Assembly (NCBI GenBank): GCA_965237625.1
Contig: CBDEGD010000012.1
Span: 124,001 to 188,000 of the forward strand
From: JABDIP01 sp965237625
Lineage (GTDB): Bacteria > Pseudomonadota > Alphaproteobacteria > DSM-16000 > Inquilinaceae
Length of the DNA stretch: 64,000 bases
Direction: 5' to 3'
The translations under genes were made by a program, and so were the position numbers. The notes below the pieces were generated by a model. The model saw only the letters and a list, made by a program, of their open reading frames with translations, had not been told where the DNA came from and made no database searches. Shown one piece after another: positions 32,176-39,961 of the stretch (position 1 is the first letter of the stretch; every line of letters starts with the position of its first letter).

Positions 32176-33738
32176 ATGGGCACGAAGAATTCCGGCGGAT
32201 CGTTCGGGACACGGATAAAGCGTTTTCTGGTGAAGATCGCGAATGCGATCCCGCCGATACATGCCTTTGTGAACCGCAGACTGATCAACAAATACGCCTA
32301 TGCGGCGGCGCCACGGCCTCGGCCCCTGACGATGGCGGCGCCGTATCCGACCTGGCGCGGGCTGACCGACCGGCGCTATTCCGGCCGGCATCTGCCACCG
32401 GCGCCTGACTACACCGCCAAGCTTCCCGAAATCGTCGAGGTAATGGAGCTGTTCGAGCGCACCGAGGATCGCCGGGCCACGGATACCAGCCTGCTGTTCC
32501 CCTTCTTCGCGCAATGGTTCACCGACAGCTTCCTGAGAACCAAGTCGAAGGAACCAAGCGAGCAGGATTTCGCCGAGAATGAGAGCAACCACGAAATCGA
32601 CCTCTGCCAGATCTACGGGGTGAGTGAAATCCAGACGACCATGCTGCGCGAAGGCACCGGCGGTCGGCTGAAGAGCCAGCAGATCGATGGTGAGGAATAT
32701 CCCGCCAGCCTGTTCGAGAAGACAGGCGACAGCGTCGTGATGAAGGCCGAATTCGACGGGCTCTACACGAAGGCAAATTTCGATCGCGTATTCGACGGCG
32801 CCAGCGATGAGCACAAGCTCAACTGCTTCACGGTCGGGCTGGAGCACGGCAATTCGACCATCGGCAACACGCTGATGAACACCCTGTTCCTGCGCGAGCA
32901 CAATCGCATCGCCGGCGCGCTGCAGGCGGCGCATCCGGACTGGGACGATGAGCGGCTGTTCCAGACTGCGCGCAACGTCGCCATCGTGCTGCTGCTGAAG
33001 ATCGTCATCAGCGACTACATCGTGCACATCGCGCCCCTGGAATTCCGCCTGGAGGCCGTGCCGGGCATGGCCGAGCGCGAAGCCTGGTACCGGACAAACT
33101 GGATCGCGGTGGAATTCGCCCTGCTCTACCGCTGGCACGATTTGATCCCGGCGACGGTCTGGTTCGGGAATCCGGATGAGCAGGATTCCGTGGCTTTGCG
33201 ACGGAACAATGCCTGGCTGCTGAAGGAGGGCGTCGACCGCGTGCTGCTGGACGCCTCGCGGCAGCTCGCCGGGCGGATGGGTCTGGGCAACACCGCCGCC
33301 TTTCTCCTGCATCTCCGGCAACGCAGCATGACAATGGCCCGCACCTGCCAGCTTCAGCCCTACAACGCCTATCGCCGGCATTACGGCCTGGAGCCGGTGC
33401 GCAATTTCGAGGAACTGACCGGCGACCGGGAAAAAGCCGCTGCGCTGCGGAAGATCTACGGCGACATCGACAAGCTGGAATGGTTCGTCGGCATCTTCGC
33501 CGAGGATTTCGGGCCGGACGAGATCATGGGCGAGTTGCTCAACACAATGGTGGCCAACGACGCCTTCACCCAGGCGCTCACCAATCCGCTGCTTTCAATG
33601 GCGGTCTTCAACCACCCCGACACTTTCGCCCCGGAAGGCCGCGCCATCGTCGACGCCACCAGCAGCCTCGCCGACATCGTGGCCCGCAACACCGGCATCA
33701 CTGACCGGAACGCGGTGGGGTTCAAGATCCGGGATTGA
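32176..33738 (+). CDS. Cyclooxygenase-like haem peroxidase (animal peroxidase superfamily)
   Basis: About 520 aa from the ATG at 32176 with AAAGGGGG upstream; no signal peptide. The core aligns with prostaglandin H synthases: FFAQWFTDSFLRT near residue 110, LREHNRIAGAL near 239, a long helix ARNVAIVLLLKIVISDYIV and EFALLYRWHDLIP near 312-325. In YRWH the Tyr (318) and His (321) match the cyclooxygenase radical Tyr385 and proximal His388. The distal His207 position is Asp (D117), and the Ser530 position is Ala. COX-type bacterial homologues oxygenate fatty acids. The changed distal pocket may reduce peroxidase activity. The product and substrate are unproven. Confidence 0.85.
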   Translation: MGTKNSGGSFGTRIKRFLVKIANAIPPIHAFVNRRLINKYAYAAAPRPRPLTMAAPYPTWRGLTDRRYSGRHLPPAPDYTAKLPEIVEVMELFERTEDRRATDTSLLFPFFAQWFTDSFLRTKSKEPSEQDFAENESNHEIDLCQIYGVSEIQTTMLREGTGGRLKSQQIDGEEYPASLFEKTGDSVVMKAEFDGLYTKANFDRVFDGASDEHKLNCFTVGLEHGNSTIGNTLMNTLFLREHNRIAGALQAAHPDWDDERLFQTARNVAIVLLLKIVISDYIVHIAPLEFRLEAVPGMAEREAWYRTNWIAVEFALLYRWHDLIPATVWFGNPDEQDSVALRRNNAWLLKEGVDRVLLDASRQLAGRMGLGNTAAFLLHLRQRSMTMARTCQLQPYNAYRRHYGLEPVRNFEELTGDREKAAALRKIYGDIDKLEWFVGIFAEDFGPDEIMGELLNTMVANDAFTQALTNPLLSMAVFNHPDTFAPEGRAIVDATSSLADIVARNTGITDRNAVGFKIRD

Positions 33739-33753
33739 GGGTCGCTCGCCCGG

Positions 33754-34824
33754 TTATTCCGCCTCGAGCGGCGTGGTCGGCGTGATTTCCTCCGAACACA
33801 CCCCACCGCGTGGCAGTCCCGGGCGGATCGGGCCGTAGCGTTGTTCGAAGACCGGCGGCAGCGGGCGCGGGTCGTGGGCGGAGAGCCAGAGGCGCAGCAA
33901 ATGGCGACGGCGCTCGGGCTCCGGCCAGTCTTCGTAGCCGGTGCGGGAATGCAGCAGCGCGTGGTTGTGCACGAACTGCATGTCGCCGGGGCGGAAATCC
34001 ATGTCGAGGCGGAAGTCGTCGCTCTCGGCCAGGGTTTCGATCATATCGAGGGCTTCGACCTGCGCCTCGGTCAGGCGCGGAATGTCGGCGAAGCGCTCTT
34101 GCGCGGAGTCGATGAAGTCGCGGGCAAAGAAAACACTGGTTCGCCCGGCATGGTGGTGAACGATGGGGATCGGGTAATTCGGCCCGGCACCTGCCGGCAC
34201 CTCGCCCTTGCGGTCGTAAAGGAAGGGCTGGGCCAACACTTCCGCCAGGTCGGGCCGGGTACGGGAGATCTCGGCCACGATGGCGACGGAGCTGCACAGC
34301 GAGCTGGCGCCGCCGGTTTTCGACGGCTGCAGGCAGAGCAGACCGACGATGTCGCAGCTGTCCACATGGAAGCGTTGGCGGGCATTGGTGCGGTAGAGCC
34401 GGGTCTTCGGATCGCCCTTATCCTCGCCGAGATCCTTGACGTGGCCGACCAGATGGCCGGCGGCGTTCTGCGGCCGCGCGGTGCCGAGCCAGGAACCGAT
34501 GCCGAACCAGGCGCGCATCACCCAGTCGCGGTCCTGGCCCTCGATCGGCAGGCCACGGATCAGGACAAAACCGCAGCCATCGACCACATCGCGGCGGGCC
34601 TGTTCCAGCATGGGGCCGAGCTTCGGCAGCTTGAAGGTCTCGCGCGAGATCTCGTGAATCGCCAGGCCCAACGCGCGGCTGGATTCGACGGCTCGGCGCA
34701 CTTCCTCACGCTGCGTCTCGCTGAGGCTCCACTGCCAGACGGTCGACGCGCGCATCTCCGCCGCGCGCCAAGCCGCCGGATCGGCGTTGATGTCGGAGGC
34801 TGATCGTGGCTGCACCATGGACAT
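33754..34824 (-). CDS. TauD/TfdA-type Fe(II)/2-oxoglutarate dioxygenase
   Basis: A 356-aa enzyme starting at 34824 after AAGGAC; another ATG is two codons later. Iron ligands: RFHVDSCDIVGLL near residue 152 (H-x-D) and the distal His in NHALLHSRTGYED near 291. The 2-oxoglutarate arginine lies in RRHLLRLWLS near 309. The fold is that of taurine or gamma-butyrobetaine hydroxylases. Which compound it hydroxylates or desulfonates is unknown. It is convergent with the peroxidase gene by 15 bases. The leader contains the large inverted-repeat element. Confidence 0.9.
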   Translation of the reverse strand: MSMVQPRSASDINADPAAWRAAEMRASTVWQWSLSETQREEVRRAVESSRALGLAIHEISRETFKLPKLGPMLEQARRDVVDGCGFVLIRGLPIEGQDRDWVMRAWFGIGSWLGTARPQNAAGHLVGHVKDLGEDKGDPKTRLYRTNARQRFHVDSCDIVGLLCLQPSKTGGASSLCSSVAIVAEISRTRPDLAEVLAQPFLYDRKGEVPAGAGPNYPIPIVHHHAGRTSVFFARDFIDSAQERFADIPRLTEAQVEALDMIETLAESDDFRLDMDFRPGDMQFVHNHALLHSRTGYEDWPEPERRRHLLRLWLSAHDPRPLPPVFEQRYGPIRPGLPRGGVCSEEITPTTPLEAE

Positions 34825-34941
34825 TCCGTCCTTCTGGTTTGTCGATTTGAGAAACCGATTGTGGGCAGATCGGTGCCACACGGCAAGCTCGCGCTTTTGC
34901 TGGATATGAACGCGGATTATGGCGTGTCGGTTTCTTCAGCG

Positions 34942-35170
34942 CCCTCACCCTGAGCCTCCTCATCCCGAGCCTGTCGAGGGACGAAGGGCGAGGATGGCAA
35001 CGCATTGAACTGATTTCAGTATCTTCGGGGATTACACTTTCGGGACAGTCATTCACCTGTTGAGCGGTAGCTGATCAGCCACTGTGGCGAGCCCGATGAT
35101 CGGCACCGGCGTTGCCATCCTCGCCCTTCGTCCCTTGACAGGCTCGGGACGAGGAGGCTCTGGGTGAGGG
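34942..35170. repeat. 60-bp inverted repeat with 109-bp spacer
   Basis: The left arm 34942-35001 and right arm 35111-35170 are inverted copies with about four mismatches over 60 bases (CCCTCACCC...GGATGGCAAC). The core (CCTCATCC, GAGCCTGTCGA, GGACGAAGG) also occurs once more near 61987-62030. This looks like a dispersed extragenic repeat, two of which have inserted or paired head to head. The spacer encodes nothing recognisable. It fills most of the 460-base gap between the TauD gene and the SnoaL-like gene. Confidence 0.8.
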
Positions 35171-35284
35171 CACCGGGCGGCGGTAGGCCCGGAGTCCACG
35201 GCGTTGCACAGAACGGTTGGGCATGTTGACGGCCCCGCTATTCAAGTACGGTGGGTACAACGATAGCGCATAGGCAATAGCAGG

Positions 35285-35746
35285 ATGACCGATCCGATTG
35301 AAACCCAAGAACTCCTCAGCGAAATCCGCGCAGAGATCGAAGAAGTCCACCGGTTCATCTCGGCCTGGTTTCGCGGTGAGGAGACACCATCGGCAGAGGC
35401 GTTTTCAGCCGGGCTGGCAGACCGCTTTGCTCCCGGCCTGATCAACATTCAGCCAGCCGGCCGGGTGCTGACGTGCGAGACCCTGCTCTCCTCCATCCAG
35501 GATCGCCATGGCGCCAGTCCCGATTTTCGGATCGAGATCGCCGATGTGGCGTTGCGCCATGTGGGTGGCGACGGACTGGTGCTCGCCACCTATGTGGAAA
35601 AACAGTCCGGCGCCCGGCATTCCAACCCGGAGAATACCCGCATCTCATCTGTTCTCATGCGTCGCCGAGCCGATGATGGGGCCTTGGAATGGCTGCACAT
35701 CCATGAGACTGCCGTGCCGGGCGATCCAGTGTCGAACTCTTCCTGA
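35285..35746 (+). CDS. SnoaL/DUF4440-like small protein
   Basis: A 153-aa soluble protein. The N-terminus is helical (ELLSEIRAEIEEVHRFISAWFRGE), followed by a strand region RVLTCETLLSSIQ near residue 60 and FRIEIADVALRHVGGDGLVLATYVEKQ near 80-110, then EWLHIHETAVP near 138. This is the NTF2-like pattern of nuclear transport factor 2, DUF4440 and SnoaL proteins, which have a ligand cavity. It has no catalytic residue that I can name. It follows the inverted-repeat element and runs into a bidirectional terminator. Confidence 0.7.
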   Translation: MTDPIETQELLSEIRAEIEEVHRFISAWFRGEETPSAEAFSAGLADRFAPGLINIQPAGRVLTCETLLSSIQDRHGASPDFRIEIADVALRHVGGDGLVLATYVEKQSGARHSNPENTRISSVLMRRRADDGALEWLHIHETAVPGDPVSNSS

Positions 35747-35750
35747 CCGG

Positions 35751-35769
35751 AGCGTCCCGTCCCGACGCT
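35751..35769. terminator. Short bidirectional hairpin
   Basis: AGCGTC / GACGCT arms around CCGTCCC lie just between the convergent stop codons. Confidence 0.5.
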
Positions 35770-36310
35770 AGGATCGCTCCGCCGAAATCGTGTCCAGAAT
35801 GAACCGCGCCCGGTCCTCCGATGTTTCGCGCCGCAGTTCCTGCAATACATAGCCCATGGCATGATATGCGTCGCGCATGCGCTCGCCGAAATCGCAGGCT
35901 TGGCCGTAGGTCATCCGGCGCTCCTCATCCTGGCCATAGATGTCCTGCCAGGGCGGCGCGAAGAACACCGTCGGGTTGTAGCGGTATTTGTGGGCGGCGT
36001 TGCGGGTCGGCGCGTCGTCCAGCCCATAGAGCAAGGCATAGGCGATCAGATCCGGCAGGCCTCGGTCGAAGAAGACCGGACGGTCCGCGGGCCTCGGCTT
36101 GCGGCGTTCGAAGACGGCGCGGGACAGCATCAACTCGACGAACAGCGCCGGATCGGACTCCGGCACGCCATTGCCGCCGAAGCTGCGCTGCTCGGCCAGG
36201 ATCTGCCGCGCCGGCTCATCGATGCCGTCGAAGCCGCGCCGTCGCAGCTGTTCAAGCACTGCGGACTTGCCGGTCCCGGGAGCACCAGTAATCACATAGA
36301 ACGGGATCAT
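35768..36310 (-). CDS. AAA_28-type P-loop NTPase / kinase-like protein
   Basis: A 180-aa protein from the ATG at 36310. The N-terminus is MIPFYVITGAPGTGKSAVLE, a good Walker A (GAPGTGKS); the general NTPase body has RGFDGIDEPARQIL near residue 30 and PVFFDRGLPDLIAY near 75. The remainder (FAPPWQDIYGQDEERRMT) fits the AAA_28 group, whose members are small ATPases of unknown or kinase-like role. It appears monocistronic. No partner is obvious. Confidence 0.8.
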   Translation of the reverse strand: MIPFYVITGAPGTGKSAVLEQLRRRGFDGIDEPARQILAEQRSFGGNGVPESDPALFVELMLSRAVFERRKPRPADRPVFFDRGLPDLIAYALLYGLDDAPTRNAAHKYRYNPTVFFAPPWQDIYGQDEERRMTYGQACDFGERMRDAYHAMGYVLQELRRETSEDRARFILDTISAERS

Positions 36311-36535
36311 CCATATTGTCCTTGTTGCCGATCTGCACCCGGCATTCTCTGACAGCGCGAGCTCTTCCCCGACACGTGGCGCAGCTCTCACACCTGCCCC
36401 GGGGACAATGCGGGCATGGGAGAGGTGGGAGAATTTGGATTAAAGACGGGACTTGCCTGTCCGAGACCGAAGCTGGCCGCTTGGCATTCAGCGGTCAAGA
36501 GCGTTCAGGCCGCCTGGCAATACTTAGTTCTTCTC

Positions 36536-36895
36536 TCAGAGCGGTGACCGTGGCTGGATTACCGGAGCTGCCAAAAGGCAGCTATTTCGGCCGGCTGGGT
36601 AGTTGAACTTCTCCTCGAGCACCCGCAGCCGTTTTCTGGTCATTCTTTGCAGTTTTCGCCCGCCCTCTTCGACAACGCTCCGGACAGCGGCCAATGCCAG
36701 CTCCCGGGAACCAAAACTGCCCCTCAGCGCCGGCCCGGCCGCGAAATCGAAGTTCGACCGCCATGCCAGGGTCGCGTTGATATCTATCGGATTCGTCGTC
36801 TTCGCGGTGTGGGTCAGCAGAATAGTGTATTCGACCCATTGCGCTCCGTCTTCGGTCGCCGCAAAGACGCTGAGGATCTCTCGATCATCGGACAT
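36536..36895 (-). CDS. Hypothetical protein, 119 aa
   Basis: Starts at the ATG at 36895 with GGAGGGTGG upstream. The body is mixed beta and helix: ILSVFAATEDGAQWVEYTILLTHTA at the N-terminus and SRELALAAVRSVVEEGGRKLQRMTRKRL near residues 62-90. No family recognised. The unusual last 15 residues follow a short change in style and could reflect a recent frameshift. No membrane segment. It lies left of the ndh 3'-end repeat. Confidence 0.5.
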   Translation of the reverse strand: MSDDREILSVFAATEDGAQWVEYTILLTHTAKTTNPIDINATLAWRSNFDFAAGPALRGSFGSRELALAAVRSVVEEGGRKLQRMTRKRLRVLEEKFNYPAGRNSCLLAAPVIQPRSPL

Positions 36896-36978
36896 TCGGT
36901 CACCACCCTCCCTGCCGGCTCGCAAGGATGGCGTACCGAAGTTTTGCTAATAAGCCGCTAGCAGATCGCCGCCATTGT

Positions 36979-37014
36979 GACGCTCAATCGTCCTTGCCGG
37001 TGATCAGCCGGGCG
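36979..37014. repeat. Left copy of a 36-bp ndh 3'-end direct repeat
   Basis: This copy matches 39926-39961 in 35 of 36 bases (GACGCTCA then one difference, then TCGTCCTTGCCGGTGATCAG and CCGGGCG). The right copy is the end of ndh, encoding ARLITGKD and its stop; the left copy encodes the same residues and a stop, disconnected from any gene. It marks the left edge of the trypsin-like cargo block. Confidence 0.8.
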
Positions 37015-37041
37015 GTTCGCAAGGTCGAACCGCGCCCGGAC

Positions 37042-37100
37042 CGAACCCTGCCCGCATCGTCGCCGCCGGTCAACGTCCAACGGCCTCCGGGCAGGGTTCG
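37042..37100. repeat. 13-bp perfect inverted repeat near the island edge
   Basis: CGAACCCTGCCCG at 37042-37054 and its inverse CGGGCAGGGTTCG at 37088-37100, with a 33-base loop, only 28 bases inside the left ndh repeat. It could be a terminator for the divergent gene at 37170 or part of the island boundary. Confidence 0.55.
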
Positions 37101-37169
37101 CGCGCCCAAGGATCGACCGGATCCGGCGCGTTGATCACCGCACCGAGATCGTCCGGCCTGGCAATCCGG

Positions 37170-37907
37170 CTATTCCCGGAACTTCCACGGCCGCACCTTC
37201 AGATCGCAGGCCTCCTCGTCCGGGTTGTCGGCGGTTCCGCCCTCAAGATGGGCCCAGATCACCATCCGGCCGACGAAGTCGATGCTCTTGTTGCCAACCC
37301 GTTCGCCAAGCTTGCGGAACCGGCGCCGGCCATTCGGTGCGTTCGGCCTCCGCCTCCAGAAGGTCACGGTGCCGGAGGTGTCGAAGGGCAGAGTGGCATT
37401 GTTGGAGATCTCGATGGTCACGTGCTCGCCCTCCGGCACCTCGCAGACGTATTTCATCTTGCACCATTCGAGCGACAGCTCGGAAGTCGGGCCATAGCGG
37501 ATACCCTTATCGCTACCGAATGCGGCGTCATGTGCATCGTCGTGGCGGATGTCGTCCTCGATATCGGCGAACGGATCGCCACGACGCCGTCCGATATCGG
37601 CCCAGATCCGCTGCTGCAGCAGGCGGCTGACCACGGCGGTCGATGACAGCTTCGGATTGGCGTGCACCCACTCCCAGGGTATTGCCCGTTCAAGGTATCT
37701 CGACGGCAGGCCGACGGCCCGCAACTCGCCGAGCAGCGCCCGGCGCCGGTTGCGCCCCACCGCCCGGTCCTTCTCGGTCGGCCGTGTTCCCGGATCCACC
37801 TTGCGTTCCTGCGGTTCGAACAGGATCGGCGTCTCAGGCGGAAGCTCGCGTTCGATGAATTCATCCTCTTCATGGCGGTCGGATTTCTCATCACCTTTCT
37901 TGTGCAT
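37170..37907 (-). CDS. Hypothetical 245-aa protein in the ndh-linked block
   Basis: The N-terminus is very charged (MHKKGDEKSDRHEEDEF) and probably disordered. A middle segment with NRRRALLGELRAVGLPSRYL near residue 53 is followed by a more globular C-terminal half with strand-like elements: CKMKYVCEVPEGEHVTIEIS near 147 and TVTFWRRRPNAP near 178, ending DLKVRPWKFRE. Four to five cysteines in the last 100 residues. No family recognised. It is divergent from the trypsin-like gene across a very AT-rich 133-bp spacer, which suggests joint control. Confidence 0.6.
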   Translation of the reverse strand: MHKKGDEKSDRHEEDEFIERELPPETPILFEPQERKVDPGTRPTEKDRAVGRNRRRALLGELRAVGLPSRYLERAIPWEWVHANPKLSSTAVVSRLLQQRIWADIGRRRGDPFADIEDDIRHDDAHDAAFGSDKGIRYGPTSELSLEWCKMKYVCEVPEGEHVTIEISNNATLPFDTSGTVTFWRRRPNAPNGRRRFRKLGERVGNKSIDFVGRMVIWAHLEGGTADNPDEEACDLKVRPWKFRE

Positions 37908-38040
37908 ATCCCTGACCTTTCGAACTCGCCGATTGGCCGGATGTGGCCATGTGGCGCGGTTATCGAATACTTTCGAATCGAATTAATTGCATCAACTTTA
38001 AATTCATGTTTTATTCGAATCAAATTGAAAAGAATATTTC
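37908..38040. promoter_or_regulatory. AT-rich divergent promoter region
   Basis: Between the divergent genes at 37170 and 38041 lies an unusually AT-rich stretch (about 37965-38040) in otherwise high-GC DNA, with repeated TTCGAATC-type words (TTTCGAATCGAATTAA, TATTCGAATCAA). These repeated words could be operator sites for a shared regulator. Confidence 0.45.
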
Positions 38041-39339
38041 ATGCCGCGTGGACCTAGATTTCCGAAGACCAACCCTGAAGACCGGGCGCGGCTCGACCGT
38101 CTGATGACGGACCTTCAGCGCGGACGCCTGCCGGGCATGCCCAAGGCTCCCAAGGCCGGGGCCTTCGACCCCGCTGCCCTGGACGCGCCCAAGGAATGGC
38201 ACGCGATCATCCGCTTCCTGCGGACCGCCCCGTTCGCCGGGGTCCCCGGCGTGATCGGTGCAGGGCTCGGCTACCGCGAATGCGGCGGTAAGGAGACCGA
38301 AGAGCTGGCCGCCGTCGTACTGGTCCGGGAGAAACGGCCGCGATCGAAAGTGCCGTCGAAGCAATTGCTGCCCGAGCATGTCGAGCACGATGGCAGGCAG
38401 ATCCGGATCGACGTCCAGACCGCCGGTTTCGATCCGTCGCCGAAGTTCGCCTCCGGCCCCGGCATCGGCCCGTTCCCGCGAGCGACCGGCAGTTGTTCCG
38501 GATCAAGCCTGTCGCTCAGCGGAGGTCCCAACCCCTGCGCCGGCGGCACGCTGACCGGCATCTTCCGGGATCGCGGTTTCACCTGCGCCCATGTGGCGCT
38601 CGGCTTCGGCATCCAGGACTTCCTCGCCACCCTGCCGGCCAGCCTGCTGCTGTTGTTCGAGTCGCCGGATGGCAACGACATGATCGCATCGGGCACCCTG
38701 CAGGTTGGACAAGGGCTGCACCAGCTGTTTACCGTCGACACCAACTGGCCGATCCTGGTCCCGTTTCCGTCCCCCCTGCTGGCCGCGGGGGTCCTCAGCT
38801 TCCTTTTCGTCGATGGCGCCGCCGGGGACATCCAGCCGACCGCCATCCAGCCCTTCCTGCCGCCGGGCGCCAGAATTCCGAACCAGCCCCCCTTCTCATT
38901 CGCCTCGACGCCGCCGCCGCTGGCGCCGCCGAGGGCAACCCGCTTCGGTGGACGCATCCGCTCCGCCCGGCTTGCCCGCCCCGGCGAGCGTTGCCACAAG
39001 GACGGGCAGACATCAGGGCTGACCAACGGCCGGGTCTGGATGCCGTTCTTCCAGTTCTACCTTCCCATTCCGCTCGGTTTCGCCTCGGTGCTGGTGATGT
39101 TCGACCTGGTGCTGTGCCGTCTGGTGATAGGACCCGGCGATTCCGGCGCGGCGGTGCTTGCCGACGACATGCATTACCTGGCCCAAGTCAGCCTCGGCCT
39201 GCCACTGCCGTCCGGCAGCGTCGGCGGCGGGCCGCAGCCGGGGGTCACCTGTCCGGTCTCCAGCAACGACCTCGTCGCGTACACGATCGGCACCCCGTAC
39301 TACTTCCATGAGCTTCTGCTCAACGTCGACCTCTCATAG
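38041..39339 (+). CDS. Trypsin-like (NAL1-type) protein with N-terminal domain
   Basis: A 432-aa protein. The N-terminal part contains GVIGAGLGYRECGGKETEEL and LAAVVLVREKRP near residue 70-95, a motif I associate with NAL1-like trypsin-fold proteins. The catalytic-domain parts are FTCAHVALGFG near 180 (His) and IGPGDSGAAVLADD near 365 (the nucleophile Ser in GDSG). The acidic residue of the triad is not evident. No signal peptide, so it may act in the cytosol. It ends seven bases before the Cys-rich gene, so they form a unit. Its function, proteolysis or self-processing, is inference. Confidence 0.65.
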   Translation: MPRGPRFPKTNPEDRARLDRLMTDLQRGRLPGMPKAPKAGAFDPAALDAPKEWHAIIRFLRTAPFAGVPGVIGAGLGYRECGGKETEELAAVVLVREKRPRSKVPSKQLLPEHVEHDGRQIRIDVQTAGFDPSPKFASGPGIGPFPRATGSCSGSSLSLSGGPNPCAGGTLTGIFRDRGFTCAHVALGFGIQDFLATLPASLLLLFESPDGNDMIASGTLQVGQGLHQLFTVDTNWPILVPFPSPLLAAGVLSFLFVDGAAGDIQPTAIQPFLPPGARIPNQPPFSFASTPPPLAPPRATRFGGRIRSARLARPGERCHKDGQTSGLTNGRVWMPFFQFYLPIPLGFASVLVMFDLVLCRLVIGPGDSGAAVLADDMHYLAQVSLGLPLPSGSVGGGPQPGVTCPVSSNDLVAYTIGTPYYFHELLLNVDLS

Positions 39340-39346
39340 GTGAGTC

Positions 39347-39904
39347 ATGGCCGAGATCAAGAAAGCCCGCAAAACGGCAAAAAAACCCCTGAAACGAAAG
39401 GTCTCCGACGACCGGGACTGGCCGCCCAAGGATCATTGCTGCTGCGGTCCCAAGGCCGTGGTGTGGGGCGGCACCTCGGCGAAATGCTGCGTGATCTCCA
39501 ACAAGATGCTCGAGGACGAGCTGCTGCAGGTGCGCGCCGACGCCAATGCGTCTGTCAGTCCGCCGGGCGGGCCGCAGGTCAATGCCGACGGCTCCGGCGG
39601 CAGCGAGTTGCGCACGATGCTGCGCAAGGACATCGATTTGATCGAGGCGATCATCACCTATCGCTTCGAGTGGCATGCCACCGGTCAATGCCAACCCTTG
39701 GCCGTTCGGGTCCGGGTCGACGGCCAGGTGCAGGCGGACATCCACTGCGCGCCGGAACGCGGCCACACCGAACTGACGGTGCGCAAGGTTCAGAAGGCCG
39801 AAGAGGTGAATTCGGCGCCCCGCGAGTCTGCGACAGCGACCGTCAGCGTGATGGATTGCGCCGGCAACAGGTCCGATTGCTCATTCACATTGGGCGAGCC
39901 ATAG
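39347..39904 (+). CDS. Cysteine-rich 185-aa protein of unknown function
   Basis: It starts seven bases after the trypsin-like gene. The N-terminus is lysine-rich (KKARKTAKKPLKRKV), then a CCCGPKAVVW and AKCCVISN pair near residues 31-50 could bind metal. The C-terminal half is strand-rich (YRFEWHATGQCQPLAVRVRV) and ends with a beta-type VSVMDCAGNRSDCSF. Nine cysteines in all. I see no known family. The partner protease-like protein suggests it may be a substrate or inhibitor, but that is only a guess. It stops 22 bases before the ndh right repeat. Confidence 0.6.
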   Translation: MAEIKKARKTAKKPLKRKVSDDRDWPPKDHCCCGPKAVVWGGTSAKCCVISNKMLEDELLQVRADANASVSPPGGPQVNADGSGGSELRTMLRKDIDLIEAIITYRFEWHATGQCQPLAVRVRVDGQVQADIHCAPERGHTELTVRKVQKAEEVNSAPRESATATVSVMDCAGNRSDCSFTLGEP

Positions 39905-39925
39905 ATCCGGACGGCGATCCCTCTC

Positions 39926-39961
39926 GACGCTCACTCGTCCTTGCCGGTGATCAGCCGGGCG
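39926..39961. repeat. Right copy of the 36-bp ndh 3'-end repeat
   Basis: The copy that forms the real 3' end of ndh, with its stop codon at 39931-39933. Together with 36979-37014 it brackets about 2.9 kb of cargo. Confidence 0.8.
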
